This document shows positions 55,805 through 64,000 of a stretch of DNA of 64,000 bases, one piece after another. The stretch covers positions 62,001 to 126,000 of the forward strand of contig NZ_SJFN01000011.1 in assembly GCF_004328075.1 (NCBI RefSeq). Direction: 5' to 3'. A program made the position numbers and the translations under genes. The stretch comes from Siculibacillus lacustris. Its GTDB lineage: Bacteria; Pseudomonadota; Alphaproteobacteria; Rhizobiales; Ancalomicrobiaceae. The stretch's first letter is position 1. Every line of letters starts with the position of its first letter. Under the pieces are notes generated by a model. The model did no database searches, was not told the origin of the DNA, and saw nothing but the letters and a program-made list of their open reading frames with translations.

Positions 55805-58243
55805 ATGAGTTCCCTCACGAAAGTGATGAAGAAGACGTTTCTGGCGGCCGTCTGCCTGACCGTTCTGCCGGTGGCGGGTGTCGACCCGGCGCTGTTCGGA
55901 GCCTCCATCGCCCACGCCGAATCGTCGATCGTCGTCCGGGGCAACAAACGCATCGAGGCGGAGACCATCCGCTCCTATGTCGCCGGCAAGGGCCGCTCGG
56001 CCGCCGACGTCGATGCCGGGCTGAAGGCGCTCTATGCGACCAACCTGTTCAGCGACGTGAAGATCGCCTCCGAGGGTGGGACCCTGGTGATCACCGTCGT
56101 CGAGGCGCCGCAGATCAACAAGGTCGTGTTCGAAGGCAACAAGCGCCTCACCGACGAACAGCTCGGCTCGGTCATCCAGATCAAGTCGCGCGGCTTCATG
56201 TCGAAGGCCTCGGTGCAGAGCGACGTGCAGCGTCTGCTCGAAGCCTATCGCCGCAACGGCCGCTACCGCGCCCAGGTCGAAGCCAAGGTCATCAGTCTCG
56301 CCGACAACCGCGTCAATCTCGTCTACGAGATCGACGAAGGCGACAAGACCGCGGTCACCCGCATCGGCTTCGTCGGCAACCACGCCTATTCGGCGGGACG
56401 CCTGCGCGACGTCGTCAAGACCCGCGAGACCGGTCTGCTCGGTTGGCTGCGCTCGACCGATACCTACGATCCGGAGCGGCTGCAGTCCGACCAGGACCTG
56501 ATCCGCAAGTTCTACATGAAGAACGGCTATGCCGACTTCCGCATCGTGTCGGCGACCGCCGACCTCGATCGCGAGCGCAACGTGTTCTTCGTGTCCTTCA
56601 CCATCGACGAAGGCGATCAGTACAGCTTCGGCGACATCGACGTGCAGACCTCGCTCGCCGGCCTCGATCAGGCCAAGCTGGCGCGGGTGGTGGGTACGAA
56701 GTCGGGCAACACCTATTCGTCCGACGATGTCGAAAAGACCATGGAGGCGCTCACCTACGAGGCCACCCAGGCGGGCTATGCCTTCGCCACGGTGCGGCCG
56801 CGGGCGGTGCGCGACTATGCCACCCACAAGATCTCGATCACCTACTACGTCGAAGAGGGTGCGCGGGTCTACGTCGAGCGCATCAACGTGCGCGGCAACG
56901 ACCGCACCCGCGACTACGTGGTGCGTCGCGAAATGGACATGTCGGAAGGCGACGCCTACAACAAGGCGCTGGTCTCCAAGGCGGAGCGCCGCCTGAACCG
57001 GCTCGGCTACTTCAAGAGCGTCAAGCTCAACACCGAGCAGGGTTCCTCGCCCGACCGGGTGGTGGTCAACATCGACGTCGAAGAGCAGTCGACCGGCGAA
57101 ATCGGCTTCGGCGCCGGTTATTCGACGACCGACGGCGTGCTCGGCGACGTGTCCTTCTCCGAGAAGAACTTCCTGGGTCGCGGCCAGTTCATCAAGGCTT
57201 CGGTCCAACTCGGCCAGAAGCAGCGCGGCTGGGGCTTCTCGTTCACCGAGCCCTATTTCCTCGGCTACCGCATCTCGGCCGGCTTCGACGTCTATCAGAA
57301 GCAGTATCTCGAGAACGATTACCGCAACTATGAGCAGCGGGATACCGGCGGGACCTTGCGCTTCGGTCTGCCGATCACCGAGAACCTGACGTTCGGCGTG
57401 AACTACACGATCAACGATCAGCGCATCAAGCTCAACGCGACCCAGGCCAACGACAACTACTCCGACGGAGAGGCTTCGCTCGCCTACAAGCGTTACGTCT
57501 GCCCGAGCTATCAGCCCGGCAACTCGGCGGCTTGCGGCAACTGGTCGCGCACCCGTCTGACCTCGGCGCCGGGCTACAGTCTGGTCTACAACTCGCTCGA
57601 CAGCCTGCAGTTCCCGCGCGACGGCGCCTACGCCAAGTTCACGCAGGAATTCGCCGGGGCCGGCGGCGACGCCCGCTTCGTGCGGACCACCTTCGACGCC
57701 CGGTACTATCGCGAGATCTGGGCCGACTGGGGCATCATCGGCATGGCCCGCGTCAAGGGCGGCAACATCACCGGCATCGGCGAGTCGGTGGAGTTGTTCG
57801 ACAACTTCTTCCTCGGTGGCGAAACCATCCGCGGCTTCGCCCCGCAGGGCATCGGCCCGCGCGACCAGTCGGTCTCGGGTACCGGCTACAAGCTCAACGA
57901 GAGCCTCGGCGCCAAGAACTACGTCGCCGGTACGCTCGAAGCGACCATGCCCTTCCCGGGCACGCCCGAAGAGTTCGGGCTCTATGTCTCGACCTTCGCC
58001 GACGCCGGCCTTGCCTGGGGCGTCGACAGCAAGTCGCTGCCGAAGAAGGGGACCTACGGCAGCGGCTCGAGCGCCGTCACCTTCAACTACGTCGACGACA
58101 TGGCGCTTCGCTCCTCGGTCGGTGCCGGCTTGGTGTGGCGCTCGCCGTTCGGTCCACTGCGGGCCGACTTCGCGATCCCGCTGTCGAAGTCGAAATACGA
58201 TCAGACCCAGTACTTCCGCTTCAGCGGCGGGACGACCTTCTGA
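55805..58243 (+). CDS. bamA: Outer membrane protein assembly factor BamA
   Basis: Essential outer-membrane insertase of 812 aa. A signal peptide (MKKTFLAAVCLTVLPVAG core, cleaved near AHA-ES) is followed by five POTRA domains, starting with IVVRGNKRIEAETIRSYVAG and KVVFEGNKRLTDEQL. The C-terminal 16-strand barrel includes NFLGRGQFIKASVQLG, FSFTEPYFLGYRISAGFDVY and the lid-locking VRGF-type motif as ETIRGFAPQGIGPRD, ending in GGTTF with terminal Phe. An alternative start at 55778 has a somewhat better GAGGGTGG site and would lengthen the signal by nine residues. A T-rich hairpin terminator follows. Confidence 0.97.
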   Translation: MSSLTKVMKKTFLAAVCLTVLPVAGVDPALFGASIAHAESSIVVRGNKRIEAETIRSYVAGKGRSAADVDAGLKALYATNLFSDVKIASEGGTLVITVVEAPQINKVVFEGNKRLTDEQLGSVIQIKSRGFMSKASVQSDVQRLLEAYRRNGRYRAQVEAKVISLADNRVNLVYEIDEGDKTAVTRIGFVGNHAYSAGRLRDVVKTRETGLLGWLRSTDTYDPERLQSDQDLIRKFYMKNGYADFRIVSATADLDRERNVFFVSFTIDEGDQYSFGDIDVQTSLAGLDQAKLARVVGTKSGNTYSSDDVEKTMEALTYEATQAGYAFATVRPRAVRDYATHKISITYYVEEGARVYVERINVRGNDRTRDYVVRREMDMSEGDAYNKALVSKAERRLNRLGYFKSVKLNTEQGSSPDRVVVNIDVEEQSTGEIGFGAGYSTTDGVLGDVSFSEKNFLGRGQFIKASVQLGQKQRGWGFSFTEPYFLGYRISAGFDVYQKQYLENDYRNYEQRDTGGTLRFGLPITENLTFGVNYTINDQRIKLNATQANDNYSDGEASLAYKRYVCPSYQPGNSAACGNWSRTRLTSAPGYSLVYNSLDSLQFPRDGAYAKFTQEFAGAGGDARFVRTTFDARYYREIWADWGIIGMARVKGGNITGIGESVELFDNFFLGGETIRGFAPQGIGPRDQSVSGTGYKLNESLGAKNYVAGTLEATMPFPGTPEEFGLYVSTFADAGLAWGVDSKSLPKKGTYGSGSSAVTFNYVDDMALRSSVGAGLVWRSPFGPLRADFAIPLSKSKYDQTQYFRFSGGTTF

Positions 58244-58267
58244 TCGGGCGTAACCGCGACGATCACG

Positions 58268-58296
58268 GGCCGCCGCTTCTCTCGCGGCGGCCTTTT
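58268..58296 (+). terminator. Rho-independent terminator between bamA and lpxD
   Basis: Perfect 9-bp stem GGCCGCCGC / GCGGCGGCC with a 7-base loop, followed by TTTT. It separates bamA from the lipid A genes, of which lpxD starts 36 bp on. Confidence 0.85.
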
Positions 58297-58331
58297 CGCA
58301 TTTCCGACAGGGCGAGGCCCGACGGCTGGTC

Positions 58332-59393
58332 ATGAGCGATCCGGACTTCTTCCCCACTCCGAAACCCGTCACCGTGGCCGAGATCTGCGCCTGGACGGGT
58401 GCGACCGTGACCGACGACAAGGCCGGCTACATCGTGCTGCAGGGCGTGGCGCCGCTCGACACCGCCGGGCCCGGCGACCTGACCTTCCTCGACAACAAGA
58501 AATACGCCGAGATGTTGGCGGCCACCCGGGCCGGCGCCGTGCTGATCCACGCCCGCTTCGCCGAGCGGGTACCCGCCGGCGTGGTCGCCCTGGTGGTCGG
58601 CGACCCCTATCGGGCCTTCGCCACGGCGACCGGCCGGCTCTATCCGGCGGCGCTGCGGCTCGAGGGCCCCTATGGCGCCACGGGCATCGCCGCTGGGTCC
58701 CACGTCCACGAGGCGGCGCGGCTGGAGCCGGGCGTGACGGTCGAGCCGGGCGCGGTGATCGGCGCCCGCGCCGAGATCGGCACCGGCACGGTGATTTCGG
58801 CGGGCGCGGTGATCGGCCACGACGTCCGCATCGGCCGCAACTGCCATGTCGGCGCCGGGGCGACGGTGATCCATGCCCTGATCGGCAATCGGGTGATCCT
58901 GCACGGCGGCGTGCGCATCGGCCAGGACGGCTTCGGCTTCGCGATGGGGCCGCGCGGCCACCAGAAGGTGCCGCAGATCGGTCGCGTGGTGATCCAGGAC
59001 GACGTCGAGATCGGTGCCAACACCACCATCGACCGCGGCGCCAACCGCGACACGGTGATCGGCGAGGGCACCAAGATCGACAATCTCGTGCAGATCGCCC
59101 ACAACGTCGAGATCGGCCGCCATTGCGTGATCGTGTCGCAGGTCGGCATCAGCGGTTCGACCCATCTCGGCGACTTCGTCGTCGCGGCGGGCCAGGCGGG
59201 GTTGACCGGGCACCTCAAGATCGGCACCGGTGCCCAGATCGGGGCGCAGTCCGGGGTGATGAACGACGTCCCGGCCGGCGCGCGGATCATGGGCTCGCCG
59301 TCGCGGCCGATCATGGAATTTGCTCGCGAACTCGCGACCCTGAAGAAGTTGGCGCGGCGGGGGCCGTCGTCGGGGTCGGATCACGAAAACTGA
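58332..59393 (+). CDS. lpxD: UDP-3-O-(3-hydroxyacyl)glucosamine N-acyltransferase
   Basis: Third lipid A enzyme, 353 aa, adding the N-linked hydroxyacyl chain. The N-terminal uridine-binding domain contains [20 protein letters not shown]. The left-handed beta-helix of hexapeptide repeats runs from about residue 105 to 310 (for example [20 protein letters not shown]), with [20 protein letters not shown] and [20 protein letters not shown] near the active site. It is the first gene behind the bamA terminator and is followed by fabZ after 20 bp. Confidence 0.97.
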   Translation: MSDPDFFPTPKPVTVAEICAWTGATVTDDKAGYIVLQGVAPLDTAGPGDLTFLDNKKYAEMLAATRAGAVLIHARFAERVPAGVVALVVGDPYRAFATATGRLYPAALRLEGPYGATGIAAGSHVHEAARLEPGVTVEPGAVIGARAEIGTGTVISAGAVIGHDVRIGRNCHVGAGATVIHALIGNRVILHGGVRIGQDGFGFAMGPRGHQKVPQIGRVVIQDDVEIGANTTIDRGANRDTVIGEGTKIDNLVQIAHNVEIGRHCVIVSQVGISGSTHLGDFVVAAGQAGLTGHLKIGTGAQIGAQSGVMNDVPAGARIMGSPSRPIMEFARELATLKKLARRGPSSGSDHEN

Positions 59394-59413
59394 TTGCAGG
59401 GGAAGACCGTGTG

Positions 59414-59887
<474 letters not shown>

Positions 59888-60007
59888 CCGCGGCCTCTGC
59901 GCCGACGTCGGCCGCCTTCGTCACAATCCGACACGCGAAGTGATTTCGGGTCGCGACCGGGGATCGGCTAGACCACGTTCGCCAACAACCACGGAAAGTC
60001 GACTGCC

Positions 60008-60808
60008 ATGGCCAAGATCCATCCGACCGCCATCGTCGAGGACGGGGCCGTCCTCGGCGCCGAGACGCGGGTCGGCCCCTATTGCGTCGTGGGTCCCCAG
60101 GTGGTGCTCGGCGACGGCGTCGAACTGGTCAGCCACGTCAGCCTCGCCGGCCTCACCGAGATCGGCGAAGGCTCGAAGATCTATCCCTTCGCCTCGATCG
60201 GCCATCCGCCGCAGGACCTGAAGTACCACGGCGAAGAGAGCCGGGTGGTGGTCGGGCGCCAGACGACCATCCGCGAACAGGTGACGATCAGCCCCGGCAC
60301 CGAGGGCGGCGGCCTCCTGACCCGGGTCGGCGATCACTGCCTGCTGATGGTCGGCGCCCATGTCGCCCACGACTGCAAGGTCGGCGACCACGTCATCCTG
60401 GTCAACAACGCGACGCTGGCCGGTCACGTCTCGGTCGGCGACCACGCCATTCTCGGCGGGCTCTCGGCGGTCCATCAGTGGGTACGGATCGGCGCCCATT
60501 CCTTCCTCGGCGGCCTGTCGGGGCTGGAGAACGATCTGATCCCCTACGGCTCGGCGATCGGCGACCGCGCCCGGCTCGGCGGCCTCAACATCGTCGGGCT
60601 CAAGCGCCGCGGCTTCGAACGCGAGAACATCCATCGCCTGCGCGCCGCCTATCGCATGCTGTTCTCGGAAGAGGGCACGCTGCTCGAACGGGTCGAGGAC
60701 GTCGCGACGATGTTCGCCGACGAGCCGCTGGTGATGCAGGTGGTCGAGTTCATCCGCGAGGGTGGCGACCGCCGCGTCTGCATGCCGCGGTCGGGCCGCG
60801 AAGGATGA
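60008..60808 (+). CDS. lpxA: UDP-N-acetylglucosamine O-acyltransferase
   Basis: First lipid A enzyme, 266 aa, a trimeric beta-helix acyltransferase. IHPTAIVEDGAVLGAETRVG starts the hexapeptide repeats; YPFASIGHPPQDLKYHGE is standard. The catalytic His is H121 (VAHDCKVGDH). The C-terminal helical domain has NIVGLKRRGFERENIHRLRA. It starts 120 bp after fabZ, with GGAAAGTC before the ATG. Confidence 0.97.
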   Translation: MAKIHPTAIVEDGAVLGAETRVGPYCVVGPQVVLGDGVELVSHVSLAGLTEIGEGSKIYPFASIGHPPQDLKYHGEESRVVVGRQTTIREQVTISPGTEGGGLLTRVGDHCLLMVGAHVAHDCKVGDHVILVNNATLAGHVSVGDHAILGGLSAVHQWVRIGAHSFLGGLSGLENDLIPYGSAIGDRARLGGLNIVGLKRRGFERENIHRLRAAYRMLFSEEGTLLERVEDVATMFADEPLVMQVVEFIREGGDRRVCMPRSGREG

Positions 60809-60812
60809 CCAC

Positions 60813-61706
60813 GTGAGGGGCGCGCGGCCGGAGATCGACCCCGCCCGACGGCCGTTGGCGATCCTCGCCGGCGGCGGCGCCTTCCCGCTGCTGGTCGCCG
60901 AGGCAGCTGTCCGCGCCGGCCGGCCGGTGGCGATCTTCGCCATCCGCGGCGAGGCCGATCCGGCGATCGAGGCCCATCGCCATCGCTGGATCGGCCGTGG
61001 CCAGTTGGGCACGCTGCTCTCGGGCATGCGCCGGATCGGCGCGCGCGAGTTGGTGATCATCGGCGGCATCCGCGCCCGCCGCCTGCCGCGTCTCTCAGAA
61101 CTCGATTTCACCGGCATCTGGGTGGTGCTGCGCAACCTGCGCATCCTGCGCCAGGGCGACGACGGCCTGTTGCGCAAGATCGCCAAGCTGATCGAGGCGC
61201 GCGGCGTGACCATCGTCGGCGCCGCGGAAGTCGCCCCGGAGCTCCTGATGCCCGCCGGGCCGCTCGGGCGCCTGGTGCCGAACGCGCGCGACCAGATCGA
61301 CATCGCCGCCGGTCTGCCCGAGGCGCGTCGCCACGGCGCCGCCGACCTCGGCCAGGCGGTGATCGTCGTCGACGGCGTGGTGGTGGCGCACGAGGGCCCG
61401 CAGGGCACCGATGCGATGATCTCGGCCTTCGAGGCCGGCCGCGGCCGGCTGGAGGCGCCGTCGGGCGTGCTGGTCAAATGCGCCAAGCCGACCCAGGACC
61501 GGCGGCTCGACATGCCGGCGATCGGCCCCGACACGGTGCTGCAGGCGGCCCGCGCCGGGCTCGCCGGCATCGCCGTGGAGCAAGGGGCGGCCCTGGTCGC
61601 CGATCGCGCCGCGGTCGCCGGGGTCGCCGACACCCGCGGCATCTTCGTGGTCGGCATCGGCGACGGTGATCCGACGCTCGCCGCGGACGGAGAGGGAGCC
61701 CCATGA
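60813..61706 (+). CDS. lpxI: UDP-2,3-diacylglucosamine pyrophosphatase LpxI
   Basis: A 297-aa DUF1009-family hydrolase that releases lipid X in place of LpxH. PLAILAGGGAFPLLVAEAAV, IGRGQLGTLLSGMRRIGARE, QGDDGLLRKIAKLIEARGV, AHEGPQGTDAMI and CAKPTQDRRLDMPAIGPDTV match the family. The GTG at 60813 is chosen because AAGGA lies 7 bases upstream and it sits just past the lpxA stop; an earlier in-frame ATG lies inside lpxA. Its stop overlaps the lpxB start. Confidence 0.94.
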   Translation: MRGARPEIDPARRPLAILAGGGAFPLLVAEAAVRAGRPVAIFAIRGEADPAIEAHRHRWIGRGQLGTLLSGMRRIGARELVIIGGIRARRLPRLSELDFTGIWVVLRNLRILRQGDDGLLRKIAKLIEARGVTIVGAAEVAPELLMPAGPLGRLVPNARDQIDIAAGLPEARRHGAADLGQAVIVVDGVVVAHEGPQGTDAMISAFEAGRGRLEAPSGVLVKCAKPTQDRRLDMPAIGPDTVLQAARAGLAGIAVEQGAALVADRAAVAGVADTRGIFVVGIGDGDPTLAADGEGAP

Positions 61707-62893
61707 GCGCGCCCCTGTCGATCTATGTGGTGGCCGGCGAAGCCTCGGGCGACGTGCTCGGCGCCCATCTCGCCGAGGCCCTGGCGCGGCGGCTCGGCGA
61801 CGGCGTGGTGTTCGCCGGGGTCGGCGGCCCGGCGATGGCGGCGGCGGGGATCGCCTCGCTGTTTCCCATGGCCGACATCGCGGTGATGGGCATCGGCCCG
61901 GTGCTGGCCCGCCTGCCGACCATCCTGCGGCGGATCCGCGAGACGGCGGAAGCCGCGATCGCCGCGCGCCCCGACGTGCTGGTGCTGATCGACAGTCCCG
62001 ACTTCTGCCACCGCGTCGCGGCGCGGGTGCGGCGGGCACGGCCCGATCAGAAGATCGTCCTGTGGGTGTCGCCGACGGTATGGGCGTGGCGGCCGGGGCG
62101 GGCGAAGAAGATCGCCAAGCTCGCCGATCGCCTGCTGGCACTCCTGCCCTTCGAGCCGGCGGTGCACGCCGTGCTCGGCGGCCCGCCGACCACCTATGTC
62201 GGCCATCCCTTCCTCGACGACCTCGCCGCGGTCCGCCCGGAGGGCGCCCGCGCGCTGCCGCGGCCCGGCGAACGGCCCTTGCGCATCGTCGTGCTGCCGG
62301 GCAGCCGGCGCTCGGAGATCTCGCGGCTGATGGCGCCGTTCGGCGCGGCCCTGGGGCGCGTCCAGGCGGCGCTGGGGCCGCTCGAGGTGACTTTGCCGGC
62401 GGTCGACCATCTCGCCGCCGAAATCGCCGCCAGGGCCGCCGAATGGCCGGTGACGCCGAACCTGGTCGCCGGGCGCGACGCCAAATATGCCGCCTTCCGT
62501 GACGCCGACGCGGCGCTCGCCGCTTCCGGCACGGTGACGCTCGAACTGGCGCTGGCCGGACTGCCGGCGGTCGCCGCCTATCGCCTCGACGCCCTCGGCC
62601 GGCTGGTGAAACACATGATCCGGGTGCCGGTGCCGGTCCAGCCGATCCTCACCGTGCGCTCGGTGCTGCTGCCCAATCTGATCGTCGGCGAGAAGGCGAT
62701 GCCCGAATTCATCGACGACGACTGCCGGCCCGACACGCTTGCCGCGGCGCTCGGCGCGCTGCTCGTCGACGGGCCGGAGCGCAACCGCCAGATCGAGGCC
62801 TTCGCGCGGCTCGAGGCGCGGATGCGCGCGGGCGTGCCCGGCAGCCCCGCCGACGCCGCGGCCGACGCCGTGCTCGAGGTCGCGGGACGCTGA
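61703..62893 (+). CDS. lpxB: Lipid-A-disaccharide synthase
   Basis: Family-19 glycosyltransferase of 396 aa joining UDP-diacylglucosamine and lipid X. VVAGEASGDVLGAHLAEALA near the start, VLIDSPDFCHRVAARVR, VLWVSPTVWAWRPGRAKKIA, YVGHPFLDDL, VLPGSRRSEISRLMAPF and ASGTVTLELALAGLP are all standard. It overlaps lpxI by ATGA and ends the lipid A cluster, convergent with gltA. Confidence 0.97.
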   Translation: MSAPLSIYVVAGEASGDVLGAHLAEALARRLGDGVVFAGVGGPAMAAAGIASLFPMADIAVMGIGPVLARLPTILRRIRETAEAAIAARPDVLVLIDSPDFCHRVAARVRRARPDQKIVLWVSPTVWAWRPGRAKKIAKLADRLLALLPFEPAVHAVLGGPPTTYVGHPFLDDLAAVRPEGARALPRPGERPLRIVVLPGSRRSEISRLMAPFGAALGRVQAALGPLEVTLPAVDHLAAEIAARAAEWPVTPNLVAGRDAKYAAFRDADAALAASGTVTLELALAGLPAVAAYRLDALGRLVKHMIRVPVPVQPILTVRSVLLPNLIVGEKAMPEFIDDDCRPDTLAAALGALLVDGPERNRQIEAFARLEARMRAGVPGSPADAAADAVLEVAGR

Positions 62894-62980
62894 TCCCGGC
62901 CGCCGTCGCGCGGCCCGGACCCGGTCGGACACACGGCGCTCCGCCGAGCGCATCTCTGCACACACCCGGCAAACGAAAGA

Positions 62981-62998
62981 GGGCGCCTCGCGGCGCCC
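62981..62998 (-). terminator. Terminator between lpxB and gltA
   Basis: Stem GGGCGCC / GGCGCCC with a 4-base loop between convergent genes. Read on the minus strand it is followed by TCTTTCGTTT, so it mainly ends gltA and may also serve lpxB. Confidence 0.8.
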
Positions 62999-63025
62999 CC
63001 TCGGATGTCACACGAAAATGATCGC

Positions 63026-64000
<975 letters not shown>

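Noticed and set aside
59921-62965. Minus-strand open frame of 1014 codons opposite lpxA-lpxI-lpxB
   Set aside because: Antisense shadow across three certain genes.

Overview
This window is a high-GC chromosomal segment from an alphaproteobacterium, most likely a member of the Hyphomicrobiales (Rhizobiales). The main reason is gene order. The right third holds rpsB-tsf-pyrH-frr-uppS-cdsA-rseP-bamA-lpxD-fabZ-lpxA-lpxI-lpxB, with gltA convergent at the end. LpxI in place of LpxH and a SUF operon of the form desulfurase-sufBCDS-sufT-sufA point the same way. The genus cannot be fixed from the sequence alone. No rRNA, tRNA, CRISPR array, insertion sequence or prophage was recognised.

Layout. Bases 1-2237 carry a hydantoin pathway: a D-carbamoylase cut by the window edge, followed by a dihydropyrimidinase/D-hydantoinase. 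Bases 2238-12900 are an accessory stretch of mixed base composition. It holds a probable frameshifted minus-strand gene, a large autotransporter with a small AT-rich gene directly behind it, a chemoreceptor, two small unknown proteins and an orphan DUF4280 (PAAR-like) protein. Bases 12988-19844 run on the minus strand: a three-part flavoprotein/Fe-S/diiron fusion, a sugar-acid-type MFS permease with a D-2-hydroxyacid dehydrogenase, and a GntR/FCD regulator with an operator-like palindrome at its start. A second chemoreceptor follows at 20305.

Bases 22137-26260 are housekeeping and recycling genes: tyrS, anmK, a dapB homologue lacking the usual catalytic histidines, and an alpha/beta hydrolase. 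Bases 26505-33631 are a complete SUF iron-sulfur assembly operon with two cysteine desulfurases; a 120-bp inverted repeat lies between sufB and sufC. Then come LysE- and TfoX-type genes, a cyclophilin, a brnTA toxin-antitoxin pair, and queA-tgt for queuosine, whose Tgt has lost most of its zinc ligands. A P-type ATPase, opgGH for periplasmic glucans, an orphan molybdenum-hydroxylase accessory gene, lipA, a small kinase-like NTPase and a Coq10/RatA-type START protein follow.

From 48863 onward the window is core: translation (rpsB, tsf, frr), UMP kinase, then envelope biogenesis (undecaprenyl-PP and CDP-DAG synthesis, site-2 protease, BamA, and lipid A enzymes LpxD/FabZ/LpxA/LpxI/LpxB). These supply the lipid and outer-membrane insertion machinery on which the autotransporter depends. 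No complete new multi-gene system is evident. The points most worth following are the NfnAB-like/rubrerythrin fusion, the zinc-site-depleted Tgt, the autotransporter with its small partner gene, and the broken gene at 2452-2903.
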